Source of the DNA: Rhodamnia argentea
Lineage: Eukaryota > Streptophyta > Magnoliopsida > Myrtales > Myrtaceae
Assembly (NCBI RefSeq): GCF_020921035.1
Contig: NC_063157.1
Span: forward strand, 2,356,001-2,420,000
Direction of reading: 5' to 3'
DNA: 64,000 nt
Shown: in pieces, positions 23,701 through 35,147 of the stretch
How the letters are laid out: each line of letters begins with the position of its first letter
Numbering within the stretch: the stretch's first letter is position 1
Translations under genes and position numbers: made by a program
The notes under the pieces: model-generated
What the model was told of the DNA's origin: nothing
Seen by the model: the letters and a program-made list of their open reading frames with translations, nothing else
The model's database searches: none

Positions 23701-25110
23701 AAGAAACAACGCATACAATTGTTCAACTGGCATTAGCTGAAAATCAACTCGCATGCATGTATATACGACTAGGCATGTGTTGCCTTGAAATCTACAAAAC
23801 TATATAAACCATGAATTATTTGGTTGTCATAAAAACACATTCCAGTAAAAGAAACCTGAATTTCTTTTAGAGCCTCCACACGCTTCCTAACATTAGGGGA
23901 AAGACTCTCTAGCACATCTGAATGCTGCCCGGCCAAGCTCTGCAACTTGTTCTGCTAGCATTGCAAAAACATGAAAACTGTAACTAAAAGGAACAGCTGA
24001 AGGCATAATAAAGTAATTGCAACTCTTCGTATGCATAGAGAAAAATAAAACAAAACTCATATTCTTATGCTGCATCCACAAGTCAAAAGTCTGTTCCATC
24101 AGGAAGCTATATAGCAATTCATTTCCTAAGCAAGTACACGAGGTTACATGAGGACCATCAACTAACTCATCACATAGTATCTCGTCGCCTTTTAAAGAGG
24201 AGGCATCTTTTTACATGCTTCCCAGATATTGCAACTCGCAACCAACAAATTACCAAGGTAAAAGTTACACAATAACTTGCCTTGAGTGCATTGACAAGAC
24301 CCTTGCGATCTTCTGGGCTTAGAGCTACAAACACCAAAAAGAGGAAGGAATAAATAGGATTTTATGCGGTTGCTTATTAAGTGTATATGCAAAAAGAAGT
24401 TTGACCACATGCAAACACAAGTCACTTTCTCCAATATACTGACAAAGCAAACTCCAAAAAAACCATTCAAACATAGAAATCCAATTCAGAAATGCATAAC
24501 CCAAAAAGAACTTATTTTGGATAGGAAGAGAACAAAACAGCTCGGTCACTGATCATTCTAGCCTTCAATGTTTCACCAAAGCTAAACTCGATAACACCTA
24601 CAACTTCATAATATAACTAAAACAGGACAAAGATGGATACAATTAAAACGTGCAACAGAAAATAATACACCCAGAAGGACAGAGTCAGTCCGCGCTTAAA
24701 CACGCGCTCAAATCGGACTAAAGCCTGCCAGGACACATGAAGCACAAAGCAGCGAAAGACCGGACCCAAGGACAAACAGTCAAGCCACGGAATTCAAGAA
24801 CCATCGCAAGCCATTTCGACACGGCGGAGCGGTCCCGATTCGCGCAACGCCACGGAATTCAACAACTATCCCGGTCGGACGCATGTCATTTTGACACGGC
24901 GGAGCGGTCCCGACTCGCGCAACGCCACGGAATTCAACAATTATCCCGGTCGGACGCATGCGTTTCTCCGTTCGATCAGCTCGGGAACACACGTACGGGG
25001 GAAACAGGAAAAAAGAGGAAGGCCGAGGACTAGTCACCCGCAGCGGCGGCGGGGAGATCGGAACGGAGTTCGGACAGGTCGAAGCCTTCGGCGTCGTTAT
25101 CTTTGCTCAT
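20790..25110 (-). CDS. NAP1: Nucleosome assembly protein 1 (NAP1) histone chaperone
   Basis: Twelve exons join to 394 aa: 25110-25038, 24324-24281, 23951-23856, 23373-23281, 23116-23014, 22949-22888, 22810-22623, 22546-22363, 22279-22236, 21291-21081, 20985-20968 and 20858-20790. NAP1 binds H2A-H2B (and H3-H4), shuttles them to the nucleus and helps assemble and remodel nucleosomes. In order: a short N-terminus; the long dimerisation helix ([15 protein letters not shown]); the earmuff fold with [23 protein letters not shown] and [12 protein letters not shown]; a basic nuclear signal (KKKPKK, 237-242); [30 protein letters not shown]; an acidic tail of nearly pure Asp/Glu; and a C-terminal CKQQ (391-394), the farnesylation box of plant NAP1. 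Length is normal for the family. Intron 2 begins with GC, not GT, and exon 11 is only 18 nt. Confidence 0.97.
20968..20985 (-). other. 18-nt micro-exon of NAP1
   Basis: Between the acidic-tail exon and the CKQQ exon, 18 bases encode SSGGSK, bounded by AG on one side and GT on the other. They keep the frame and supply the Ser/Lys spacer that other plant NAP1 proteins have between KTKKK and the KSGRAQ-like segment. Skipping it would also keep the frame, so both forms could exist. Confidence 0.75.
24812..24960. repeat. 75-bp tandem duplication in NAP1 intron 1
   Basis: Two nearly identical units start at 24812 and 24887 (period 75). Each contains gacacggcggagcggtcccg, then cgcgcaacgccacggaattc and tatcccggtcggacgcatg. 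A partial third match (gccacggaattcaa) precedes them at about 24785. The units are GC-rich against an AT-rich intron, with only a few differences, so the duplication is recent. Confidence 0.92.
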
Positions 25111-27847
25111 GATGATTCGCTTGCTCTGATCGGTGAATGTAAGTGGAAGATCGAGAGAGAAAATGAGGGGAAAACCAGAGAAACCCTAGGAAAAGGAGGG
25201 AAAGTTTTTTGCGGGTCGGAGGAGGGAAAAACAATCGATGAGGAGAGAGAAAGAGAGAGGTGTTTTATAATTATGTTGATTACTAATTAATACACAGATA
25301 ATACTGTCAAACAGTTAATTAAAAAAACTTACATTCTTTACGGGCAAATAAGGAAGAGAGTTAAATCAAATCAACGATACAGACCCCGTTATAAATTGGT
25401 TGCGTTAATAATTACCATTAAAGCTATTACGAAACAATTATTTTGATAATACAAAAAATCGTCCAAATGTGCAACACGATGCCACCATTAAAGGGGATGA
25501 AATTTGCATAGAGATAATGTTCATAACTTGTACCCCACTAATCAAGTAAAGAAATATACGCTTAAAATGTAATTAAATTATTAAAATATGATGAGTCATA
25601 TTTATATATATGTCGAATCTCGCCCAATTTGGCAAGTAAATGCTTTTTTTTTTTTAAAACTTGCATCGCCTATGGATAATACTTTCTCGATAATCTTAAA
25701 TGACCATGATCGAACGGAATTATCTCACTTTTAATTAATTTTAAAAGTGCGATACCAATACTTCAAACTATTTATTCATGTCACTGCTATCCCGAACTTG
25801 TACTAGTGATTCAAAAATATTTTTTATCACGGTTTTGTTCAAGACGACCAATTAAAAATATTTTTGACATGGCAGCTTGTGCGGACACGATTAGGCAATG
25901 AAGCCTATTAGAATACGACGTAGCTTTGCTCTAGTCCGAAGCAACGCCGCTTCATGACCTATGTCGCTTCTGAAATTGTAAACATTGTCGTGGAGTTCCA
26001 GTTGTTTTAACAAACTCCAACCCGGACAAGTTACTACGCTGAAATACGAGTTCCGGTGGTTTCTCATACATACAAAATCCCATGCTTGTCAAACGTACTA
26101 ATGAATAGATGTTGAATTAGACCAAAGGCGTGTAAGATTCCCGTCGGCTATGCATAAAATTGCCGTTGTTTACGCAAGCCACTACGTCAAATCTTTAATG
26201 TTGAATTAGACTAAAGGCGTGTCAGATTCTCCATAGCTATGCATAAAATTACCGTTGTTTACGCAAGCCACTACGTCAGATATTTAAAGATCGTCTTGGA
26301 CGAAATCGTGATAAAATTTTGGGTGACCGGTATAAGCTTAGGATGCTGATCACACGGGAAAAAAAAAAAAATTACCGTATTGGTATCATACTAGGCAAAG
26401 TTTAGGCCTTTTTGTGGGATTTGCGCAAGCCACACGTTAACTTCGTTTACCTACAGTTGTCCATATATATCGCCACGTCGCATTTTTACGGGACAAAACT
26501 GTGTTGGAAAGTAATTTTGGCCATCGGTATAAGTAGGGAGATTTCCGTGATACGAGTTTTGTTTTTTTTTTTTCAGGAATATTAGTTTCAGTGTGGCCAA
26601 AATTCAACTAGAGTTATAAATATTCATGACCAAATCTTAGCCATATATCGCCTATGTATTCATACCTTTACTAGTATATGAGAAAATTAGGATTTCTTTA
26701 AATTAATTTTCTATATTAGAGTTATCTATCATATTAATTCTCCGTATCTCTCAAGATTATGTATATATTTGGATTGATATACTACCTTATATAGTCATCC
26801 GAATACTCTTTTCAATACATATTGAAATTTACAGGAATTCTCTTTTCCGCATTATTCTCAATAAAGTCTCTTAAATTCACCGATGTCCTCGTCGAAACTG
26901 AGAAAGATCATTCATCATTTATCAATATGGATTACTACAAGCAAAGATTCTTGCGAGAAATTTCTAAGTTACGTTGGCGCTCCATGCTCCCAACTTTTTT
27001 TAAAATTGCCTTCGACGACAATTCGACGTGATACCGTAAATCAATTTTACGACCTTTTTGTACTTAGTCAGTAGTCACGACGGCAAATTCTAATTTTGGA
27101 CGGTACATCTGAAGTACCGTGGAAGTGCCTATTTTTCTGACACGTATACCTGCAGTTGTTTGTACCCTCATTACTCCATACACGACAACTAGTAAATTTT
27201 GTACTCCAGCAAAAGATACCTATCATTTTTCTGAAACTTCCTTCCCCCCCCCCCCCAAAAAAAAAAAAAGCTACTTGTCATTTTGACATAACCTTGGTTC
27301 TTAAAGATTCTTATTTTCAGTTTTCGAAGATAGTGTCGTCTCCACAGTTTTCGTGCTGTCCATCGACCAAATTTGGTATAACCAATCTTCATACAGGATC
27401 TGTCTAGAGATAATGAATGCTTATAACTCTGGTCCAAAAAGGACATGCCCATCAGAGATCATACAAACTTTGTTTCAAGGAGCAAAATCTGTTTTTTCCA
27501 TTGATAAACCCAAAAGAATTTTTCTTTGCCATAATCAGCCCTCTAAAACGACAAAAAGGATCACCTGTGCAATAACTCTCTACCCAAATGATTCAGATTA
27601 AGCCACTGATATAGCAGAAAGCAAAGAATGTCCAAATAAACAGGCTCATATTCATCCAGAATCATAATTTCAGCAACACATCTCAATCTGTCTGATAATT
27701 ACAAGGTGCCCTATTGGTTGACTATGCTACTATGCACAGGAGAGGTGTTAATTAAGTAACAAGCCCTAACTGCGAGGGACATACGTCCCTCCATCCCGCC
27801 TGCATTGCATCCATCTCCAAGTGACACTTCTCAAGCCAATAACAATC
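25111..27847. other. Intergenic region between NAP1 and the RRM gene
   Basis: The part next to 25110 is the NAP1 5' UTR and promoter (GA-rich at about 25240-25260). The rest is AT-rich with no credible frame. It holds an 89-bp tandem duplication (26110-26287) and a C14-A13 run at 27244-27270. Bases about 27600-27847 are probably the 3' UTR of the RRM gene on the minus strand. Confidence 0.5.
26110..26287. repeat. 89-bp tandem duplication
   Basis: Two units start at 26110 and 26199, each beginning tgttgaattaga and containing 'aaaggcgtgt', 'gctatgcataaaatt' and ccgttgtttacgcaagccac. They differ at about ten positions. A further partial match (gcgcaagccacacgttaac) lies at about 26423-26441. No coding frame runs through them. 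Confidence 0.9.
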
Positions 27848-30468
27848 TCATCTCCCATAAGGATGGTACCTTTCGGCCATTGCAGCCCCATTTGCTGCGG
27901 AGTTATAGCCATATCCCTTACCACTGCCATGGATTCCGCTGCCGCCGCCACTGCTACCGCTGCCGCCTCTTCCATAGCCTCTATTACCAGCATAAAAACC
28001 ACTCATGCCATAACCACTAGGGGCACCATAGCTGCTGCTGCCGCCTCCATAAGCGCCGCCACCATACATTTGGCCCCCAAAACCGTAGCCATAACCATAA
28101 CCACCATAAAATGCAGTAGAGCTTGCACCGTAGCTTCCAATATAACTTCCATAGCCTCCATAACCGTCAAAACCTCCATAACCCCCGCCGAAATTTCTGC
28201 CTACTTTCCCACCAATCCCATCTCCTGGATAATATTCTTTAGGGTAACCACCCGCACTACTGTTGAAACTGCCTCTGAATTTGGATTGGCTTCCACTGTA
28301 GTCACTACCTGCCCTTTTTGGTTCAGCCTTCTTAATTTCCACCTAAGCAATAGGGTCGGAGCTGTGTTAGAAGCTGCTCATCTCTGATGAACAGGAGGAG
28401 GAAGTTCCCTACCATTAGGAATTATAACTCACCTGTTTCCCTCCAAGTTCATGCACTTTGCCTTCTGATATTATCCTTTCAACTGCTTCTTCTTCAGCAA
28501 ATGTGACAAACCCAAAGCCTCTAGACCGTCCAGTTGTGTGGTCTAGCATTATCTGATACTCAGCAACGTTACCATAGAAAGAGAAGTACTCCTTCAACTC
28601 ATCTGCAATTGTAAAGCACAGTCTCAACTAACAAATTCTTGTGTCTCAGAGAGAGAAAATCAAATGGGAGATATGCCACCTTCACTCAGGAATGCCGGAA
28701 GTCCACCAACGAATATTTTTTTAGTCCTCAACGCCGATTTTCCCTCCATATCCTCCCGGGGGATCGTCCTCTTCACTTCTACCTGACATGATACAACATC
28801 CAAGAAAGCTCTAACATGACAAGGAAGTTGTTTTGTGCAGTACAAAAATTGACTGGGACAGAGAATACTACCTCTCTACCGTCTATGACGTGGCATTCCT
28901 CCAAAACCTTATCAGCGACTGATGAATCAGCAAACGTGACAAATCCAAAACCTCGAGGCCTTCCAGAATACTTGTCCGTCATAATCACAGAGTCAGCAAT
29001 TTCTCCATACTTGCTAAAATAACTAGTGAATCTGTCTGGAAAAAAAAAAATTTACACAAAATGCTACGAGGTTGAACAGTGTATTGGTACTTATCTATAT
29101 TTGAACAGATGGCATGGTCGACATTACAAATTGACAATTGTAAAAATAAGATTATGTTTTTCATGATTAGATATTCTGTCCTACGCTGCATCCACTCCAA
29201 ATGCACCTATAATCCTCATTTCAATCCTAAAACATGTTTTTTTTTTTTATAATCCAAGATCCACCGGCTCCACCGGGCTTCGCTCGGTGTCCGGCCCGAG
29301 GGCCAACCGGTGACTATACCTGGAGGGGCACCGGCCCAGCAACCCACCACCGGGGCCCCCCACTTAAATCACGGAGTGCGGCCAGGAGTTTTGAATCCCC
29401 TAAAACATGTTTAGATGCACAAGTACTAGCGCTTGCAATTATAGGCTATTACCGACGCTTGCATGCCATGTTTGAGGAATGATGCCGTTGCTGAAGCCAG
29501 AAGTATGCATTCAGCGAGGAACAGAAGACAGGAAACTATCCAATTTAGATGAGTTGAAGATCTATTTAGCATCAAAATCAACTTGAAAAATGACAGTAAT
29601 TCGTGTAAATACTCGTCGAATTTAATTCTAGGATAAGAGTACATTGAAGGGCCTATGCCAATAACCAAAACTATATAGATCACGACTCGTGTTGAGAAAT
29701 TGGTGAGACACATCGGAAGACAAGGATCTCTAAAAGCAGCCAAGAAAATCATCAACATCCACTACTCTGAAAGGACAGCATGCGAGCACAAATTGAAATC
29801 TACAATGAGGACCAAAGATGATTTGGATACTTCCCATTATGCACATCAAGGGACTTCTAGACCATTCACCTAAGACAGCAAAAATCAAACTTCTTAAAAC
29901 ATATTGATTGCCGCCGGCAAGTAATGATATGGAGTAGCAAGCAACATTGAGTACTTATGAATTATGATGAGTATGCACTAGCCGGATTCGCGACACTTAG
30001 CATTAAACAGTTTAAACCCCAATTTATTCTGATCAACAAGAGAATTTCCAAGAATACACTTCATGTCCAAAGTAACCCATGAGAAAATTCAGTATCAAAA
30101 CGCTTGACATACCTTCAGTAGTCTCCCATGAAATGCCTCCAACAAAGAGTTTCCTATCACAGGAAGGGGACAAAAAAGGAAAAGCCAGAATTACTCTTCA
30201 CTCCGCAATCGCCTCATCTTCTAATAGCTCAAATTCGCGCGCACAAATATAAGGAAACGAGAAATAAAAACCCCCAGTGCGCGCAGCTTCGAAATTCCCC
30301 AGTTAGTTTAAAACTCTGCAAAATCTGAATCACACAACTCCTGAAACCTGAGCAAGCTAACCTCGAAGAAGAGTCGCGGTGTTCCACCGGACGCCTCCTG
30401 TCGGTTTCTTCGCCGCCGCCGCCACCGCCGAACGAGTCCGCCTCGCGTCCTAAATATCGCCGCTCCGT

Positions 30469-30499
<31 letters not shown>

Positions 30500-30606
30500 T
30501 GTTGATGTTGGTATTGTTGACGAAGTTGCTGGTCTTCGTAAATTTCCTCTTCGCCGTAGAACACGTTGTCTTCTTCGTAATGGTTTTGCCCTCCATAATC
30601 CGCCAT
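27848..30606 (-). CDS. Two-RRM glycine-rich RNA-binding protein (plant hnRNP A/B type)
   Basis: Six exons, all GT-AG, give 405 aa: 30606-30362, 30153-30113, 29035-28872, 28782-28680, 28602-28433 and 28342-27848. The N-terminus is acidic, then has a polyglutamine run and a glycine stretch. RRM1 starts at KLFVGGI (83-89, RNP2) with RGFGFVTF (123-130, RNP1). RRM2 starts at KIFVGGL (172-178) with RGFGFVTF (212-219), followed by VEIKKAEPKR. The C-terminal 150 residues are Gly/Tyr/Ser-rich low complexity and end in RYHPYGR. Proteins of this build bind RNA with the two RRMs and act in the nucleus and in cytoplasmic granules in mRNA processing, stability or transport. The order and tail resemble Arabidopsis At1g17640 as I remember it; the exact target RNA cannot be told. 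Intron 2 (29036-30112) contains a retroposon insertion. Confidence 0.95.
29226..29412 (-). mobile_element. Short retroposon with target-site duplication in the RRM gene intron 2
   Basis: The 14-bp sequence CCTAAAACATGTTT occurs at 29226-29239 and again at 29399-29412. Between them lies a GC-rich block of about 160 bp that starts with a T run on the plus strand (a poly(A) tail on the minus strand). It is foreign to its AT-rich intron. Near its other end 'ggagttttgaatcccc' resembles a degenerate pol III box B (GGTTCGAATCC). The element is antisense-neutral in the sense that its tail runs along the transcript strand. It is non-autonomous and SINE-like; I cannot name the family. Confidence 0.8.
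30469..30504 (-). repeat. Polyglutamine-coding trinucleotide run
   Basis: A GCT/GTT run on the plus strand encodes about twelve consecutive Gln in exon 1 of the RRM gene, extending a Gln-rich stretch. It is mostly pure CAG on the coding strand and so prone to length change. Confidence 0.9.
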
Positions 30607-32188
30607 CTTACGCAGCTCGGCTGATGACCCTCGCCAATCCTCCTTGATATATACAGAGCGAAAGCCCGCGACTTGAGCAGAGACTGTGTGCAGATGCCAA
30701 GAGCGCTCAATTGAATTGACTGTTCAAAACCCTAGTCAACGTCAGCGGCCACGCCAACGCAATGCGAGCTCGAGCTGTCAATTGCTAGGAAGAAAGGCCC
30801 CTAGATAAATATTTTATATAATTACTCGGCCATAATAATTGGAAACTATTAGAGAAAAAATAAAAGGAAAAAGAAAAGGAGAAGCAAAAAGAAAAAATAA
30901 ATGAAATTGAAAGATTCTTATCCACGTCAGATTGCTGGACCTTTCCAAAAGTGTCAAAATATGTGGAAAGGAAAAAACAAATTTGGAAAATGACGCATTG
31001 TATGGTTTGACAATCATTTTGCGTATTTATTATTTCGAAGAATTATAAGGATATTGATTTGGAAAGAAGAAAAAAAAAGAACTACTTTTATTTGTCCGAT
31101 AAAATAATGTTTGCGAATGGTCCCTAAAATTTGGATCAACATGCAGTACCGTCCCTAAAGTTTTAATTTATTCGATATGGCCCTTAAAATTTATCCCAAT
31201 GTGCAGTATTGTTCATAAACTTGAATTTTTAATTTTTGAACCATATGAAAATGTTCGATATTATCCCAAAATTTGAATCAATAAAATGATAACATTTGAT
31301 GTTTTTATATGGTTAGGAACTAAATTTAATATTTACCGAAAGTTTAAGGATCATATTAAATAGATGAAAAAATGCAAGAACGGCATTAGGCGTTGGGCCA
31401 AAAATTTAGAGGCCGCTTTGATCAAATTAAAATTTCAATAATGAAATTACACATTGAATTAAAGTTCAAATACTATTCACGTAATTCCCCCTAAAAAAAC
31501 CAATGAAAACAGCCTTTATAAATTATCTCCACATTCGACCCAAAAATAAAATAAAATGAACTCCGCATCAGAACGATCGCAAATATGGAGCTTGGGCTGG
31601 GCTTGAGCTGATTCTTCCCAATAGGATACGGGTAAATTCGACCCGAGATCTAGTTGAACCGAAACTCAAAACTTTCTGGCCCAAAAGAACTGAGTCTAAT
31701 GTTTGGATTAGTTTTCATTTTTCTTATTGCGAGCGATAAATACATCTAATTATGGAGAAAACGTTTGAATTTGGTATTGCCCTTGCGTTCATAAAAAAAA
31801 TTCGTGTTGGCTTTCTTGTCTCTTATTATTTCGTTAGAATTTTTTACTGCATATCAAACTCTTATCACCCTGATTAGAATGACCATGATTCAACAGACAA
31901 TCACCGTTTACAATAGCACAAAAATGATCATGTCTTCTTTTTTATCTTTTTCCTTTCTTTTGCTTCCTCCATGTTGTCGCTGGCTGGGGGGGAAAGGCAA
32001 GGCCGCGAAGGCACAAGGCCAATGCCTTCGCACCGTCATGGGCTCGCCGCTAAAATGAAAGGAAAAAAGAACAAAAAAAATTAAATAATCCAAAAAATCC
32101 TTGAAAAAGGTCAATTCAAGCACTAATCGTGCCACGTGGGACGACCGTTATTCACTTCATTGATTTCTACCCAAAATTGATCGGATAA

Positions 32189-32240
32189 ATACAATTGGCA
32201 AAATTTGGACCAAAAAAAAAAAAAATACAATTGGCAAAAT
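32189..32240 (+). mobile_element. Ultra-short retroposon, 16-bp target-site duplication
   Basis: The 16-bp sequence ATACAATTGGCAAAAT occurs at 32189-32204 and again, identical, at 32225-32240. The 20 bases between are TTGGACC followed by A13. The perfect duplication plus a terminal poly(A) tract is the signature of target-primed reverse transcription, with only about seven bases of template copied beyond the tail. Confidence 0.8.
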
Positions 32241-33798
32241 GAAAAAATATTTGCAACTAAATCTGCCATATTGAAAAAGCTTTTGACTGAATTGATACCA
32301 ATACAGTTAAGATTGTGATTTTTTTGGTACTTTCCTCATTTAGATTCACCCGTCCTTTGGAAACTTTCCATTGGCTAATTCCTCCTCGTCATAGATCTCC
32401 CAGGATCATATAGTTCCGACTCTCAACAATAACAAGGAAGTCAAAAGGAGCTCATACACTGTCGACTCGCCTCCTCATGATATCTAACCCCGTGGAATTG
32501 ATTCGACTATCAAGGACTAAGCCCGTGTGCACCGGATTAGACTCGCCATACGGATTCAATAACCCGAGGACGGTTGACGATTCTATTTTTCCGGTTCGGA
32601 TATTTTATTTTTCAGGGGAATTAAGTCCGTGAAAGAGTCGTCTTTAATTTCCATAATTAAACCGAACTACACTTGTGGAGTCCACTTTATGGGAGGTGAG
32701 GAATTAAAATGCATGCAACCGTTTTCCAATCCGTAAGAGAGAACGTGAAGAATGCCCTCTTGGTCAGGCGCGTTGGGCCGGCCACCACCATGATTGGAGA
32801 GCAATGTACTGACCAATCTCACTAAAGCCAGACCCACATCTCAACTGTATCCAGCCATCTTGTTCATGATTACGCCTCACGTGCCTTGACAAAATACTAA
32901 CAAACAAATTGGAAAAATCCGAACGAAATTACATCTCATATGAATACTGACATTATTGGGTGCAGTTATTTCGCAAAAAATATAATAATTTAGAAATTAT
33001 TTTAAACACGATCGCTTGCATCGCTTATAAAAATGAATGAACGAAAAATATTTTCATCATATATAAAAATAATTGGATGTAAATTGTTGCCTGCAATGAA
33101 AATATTTTTTTATTAACTAGTTGTTTCAAATGATTATTTTTAGAAATTTTTTTTTAAATTATTTATTTTTTGCAAAACAAGCCAAAATTCAGGAAAAAAA
33201 TCCAAATGGAAAATAGTTGTACCAGCATAAGAGTTTTTTTACGTGAATCGATAATGATTCTTATATTACCTAAATACGAAAGTATATTAAGGTTTAGGAA
33301 AATTCCAAACAATGGTATAAAGTGTTCTCATTTTTTTTAAATAAGGGTATAAAGTGGATCATGCTTCAAATAAGGATTTGAAGTGCTCTCATTGTTTCAA
33401 AAAAGGATCTGATCAAAAATATTTTCATCATTTATATTTTATTAAATGATTTCCTATTTTTATTATTTTTCCTTCCTTTTTGCCGTTGGTCGATCACCAA
33501 CGAGGGTTGGGTGGTCTTGCGGGCCTGTTAGCGAGGCCGGCCATAGGCAAGGGCGACCTCGCTCGGGCAAGGCGAGGCGACCCTCGGCGGCCAAAGACGA
33601 GGCCGGTCACCCATAAAAAGGAAGGGAAGCAAAAGAAATTTTTTTATAAAATACAAATGATAAAAATACCCTTGGTTAGACAATTCTTTGTAATAATGAA
33701 GATACTTTAATTTCTTATTTGAATAAGATTCACTTCAGATTTTTATTTGAAAAAATAACGACAATTTAAGCTTTTATTTGAAAATTTTTCTCGCATAA

Positions 33799-33836
33799 AT
33801 GTGCCCCAAAATAAAAAAAAAAAATGTGCCCAAAAT
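33799..33836 (+). mobile_element. Poly(A)-only insertion with 13-bp duplication
   Basis: ATGTGCCCCAAAAT (33799-33812) and ATGTGCCCAAAAT (33824-33836) flank a pure run of about eleven A. The copies differ by one C in a homopolymer. It has the same layout as the 32.2 and 34.5 kb insertions but with no template sequence beyond the tail. Confidence 0.65.
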
Positions 33837-34485
33837 GGTGGGGCCCATCCCTTTGACGTTGAAAACCAATCCAATCCGACGGCCGGGCAGCAAATCTAGT
33901 GGGCCGCGACAACAGTGGACAACAGTTAGGAAATTGCGTCTCCCAGGACAGAAATTACGGGGGGACAAGGACAACCCCTCGGCAACCAGTAACATTCCGC
34001 CACGTTTCTCTGTCACTCCTCCCGTCCGGAGGAACTCTATCCATCACCGGCTCGTCGGATTAGTAAAGTGATTAGACCCAAAAAAGGAGATTAGCGAAGC
34101 GACGAGGAGGACGCGGCCCTAATTAGTAATTTACGCAGGATGAGAGGGGGAGCTGTCAGACAATATCCGAGCAAGCAAGAGACCGATCACGTGCTCGGGA
34201 CCGATAATCACGTGGGCCTGGAATCGTACGGTCCACGCGCTAGTGGACATGCGTCTTCTTGAAACTGAATCCTCGCTTAAACAAACGACTTTTCCTTTTA
34301 TTACTTCGAAACCAGCACATTCCTAAATTAGACGACTTATGTTTTTATTTCTCTAGCAGGATATCCTCCTTTTATGACATCATCCAGCGACAGCGTAGCC
34401 TATTTTATTTACGGATACATTTTCTAAGAGAGGAATTACCTTTTATCGAGTCTTAAAGTGAGTTGCACGAAATTCATGCTCTCTG

Positions 34486-34537
34486 TGTTCCTAAACCGTT
34501 GGACCCCCAAAAAAAAAAAAAAAATGTTCCTAAACCG
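34486..34537 (+). mobile_element. Ultra-short retroposon, 13-bp target-site duplication
   Basis: TGTTCCTAAACCG is present at 34486-34498 and again at 34525-34537. The 26 bases between are TTGGACCCCC followed by A16. The structure matches the insertion at 32.2 kb, including the GGACC just before the A run. Confidence 0.8.
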
Positions 34538-35090
34538 ATGCGACCTCTCTTCGATCTAGGTTTTTCAAAGCATTTCACATCAGTCCTCGAATCCATACCT
34601 GCGCTAGTGATGATTCTCCACGCGAGCTGTTAATTTACAACATTTTACGGTAAAATCTTTCGATTCTTGTTGGCTTTTCGCATAATGCCAGTGTACACAT
34701 GATTGTTTATTTGAAGAGACATAAGTATCGCGTTATGAAAGTACATAATTGCTCTGCAACAAGGTACTAAATTCACATGGGAGAGCAATTTAAGAGTTCC
34801 GGTAGACAACTTTTTGTATTGTCCAATATGATTTAAAAAATATATATCAAGACGGTGTAAAAACTAAAAAGCGGTCATTGCGCTCTTAATCACTATTTAA
34901 TTTTCTCATCGAATTCCTAATTAATCCAGTTTAATTTTTTTGCTCTCTATGAATCGAAAGAGTATCATTTTTCAAATCAATCTGGTTCGTTTAACATTTG
35001 CCATGCCAATCCAAATCGGGTATGGGGCCCATAGCTATTAACATGATCACCGATTGTCAGCGGATGTTTTCAAAACTAAAAAAAGAAAGA

Positions 35091-35093
<3 letters not shown>

Positions 35094-35145
<52 letters not shown>
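35094..35145. repeat. (GA)n microsatellite
   Basis: About 25 uninterrupted GA units, ending directly at the left target-site duplication of the adjoining hAT-type MITE. Confidence 0.95.

Positions 35146-35147
<2 letters not shown>

Noticed and set aside
27220..27285. C14-A13 run as another micro-retroposon
   Set aside because: The possible flanking repeat (tacctatcatttt / tacttgtcatttt) has two mismatches and is not adjacent to the C run; slippage is as likely.
27821..28387. Plus-strand 188-aa open frame rich in Ile/Thr/Ala
   Set aside because: It is the reverse strand of the glycine-rich C-terminal exon of the RRM protein.
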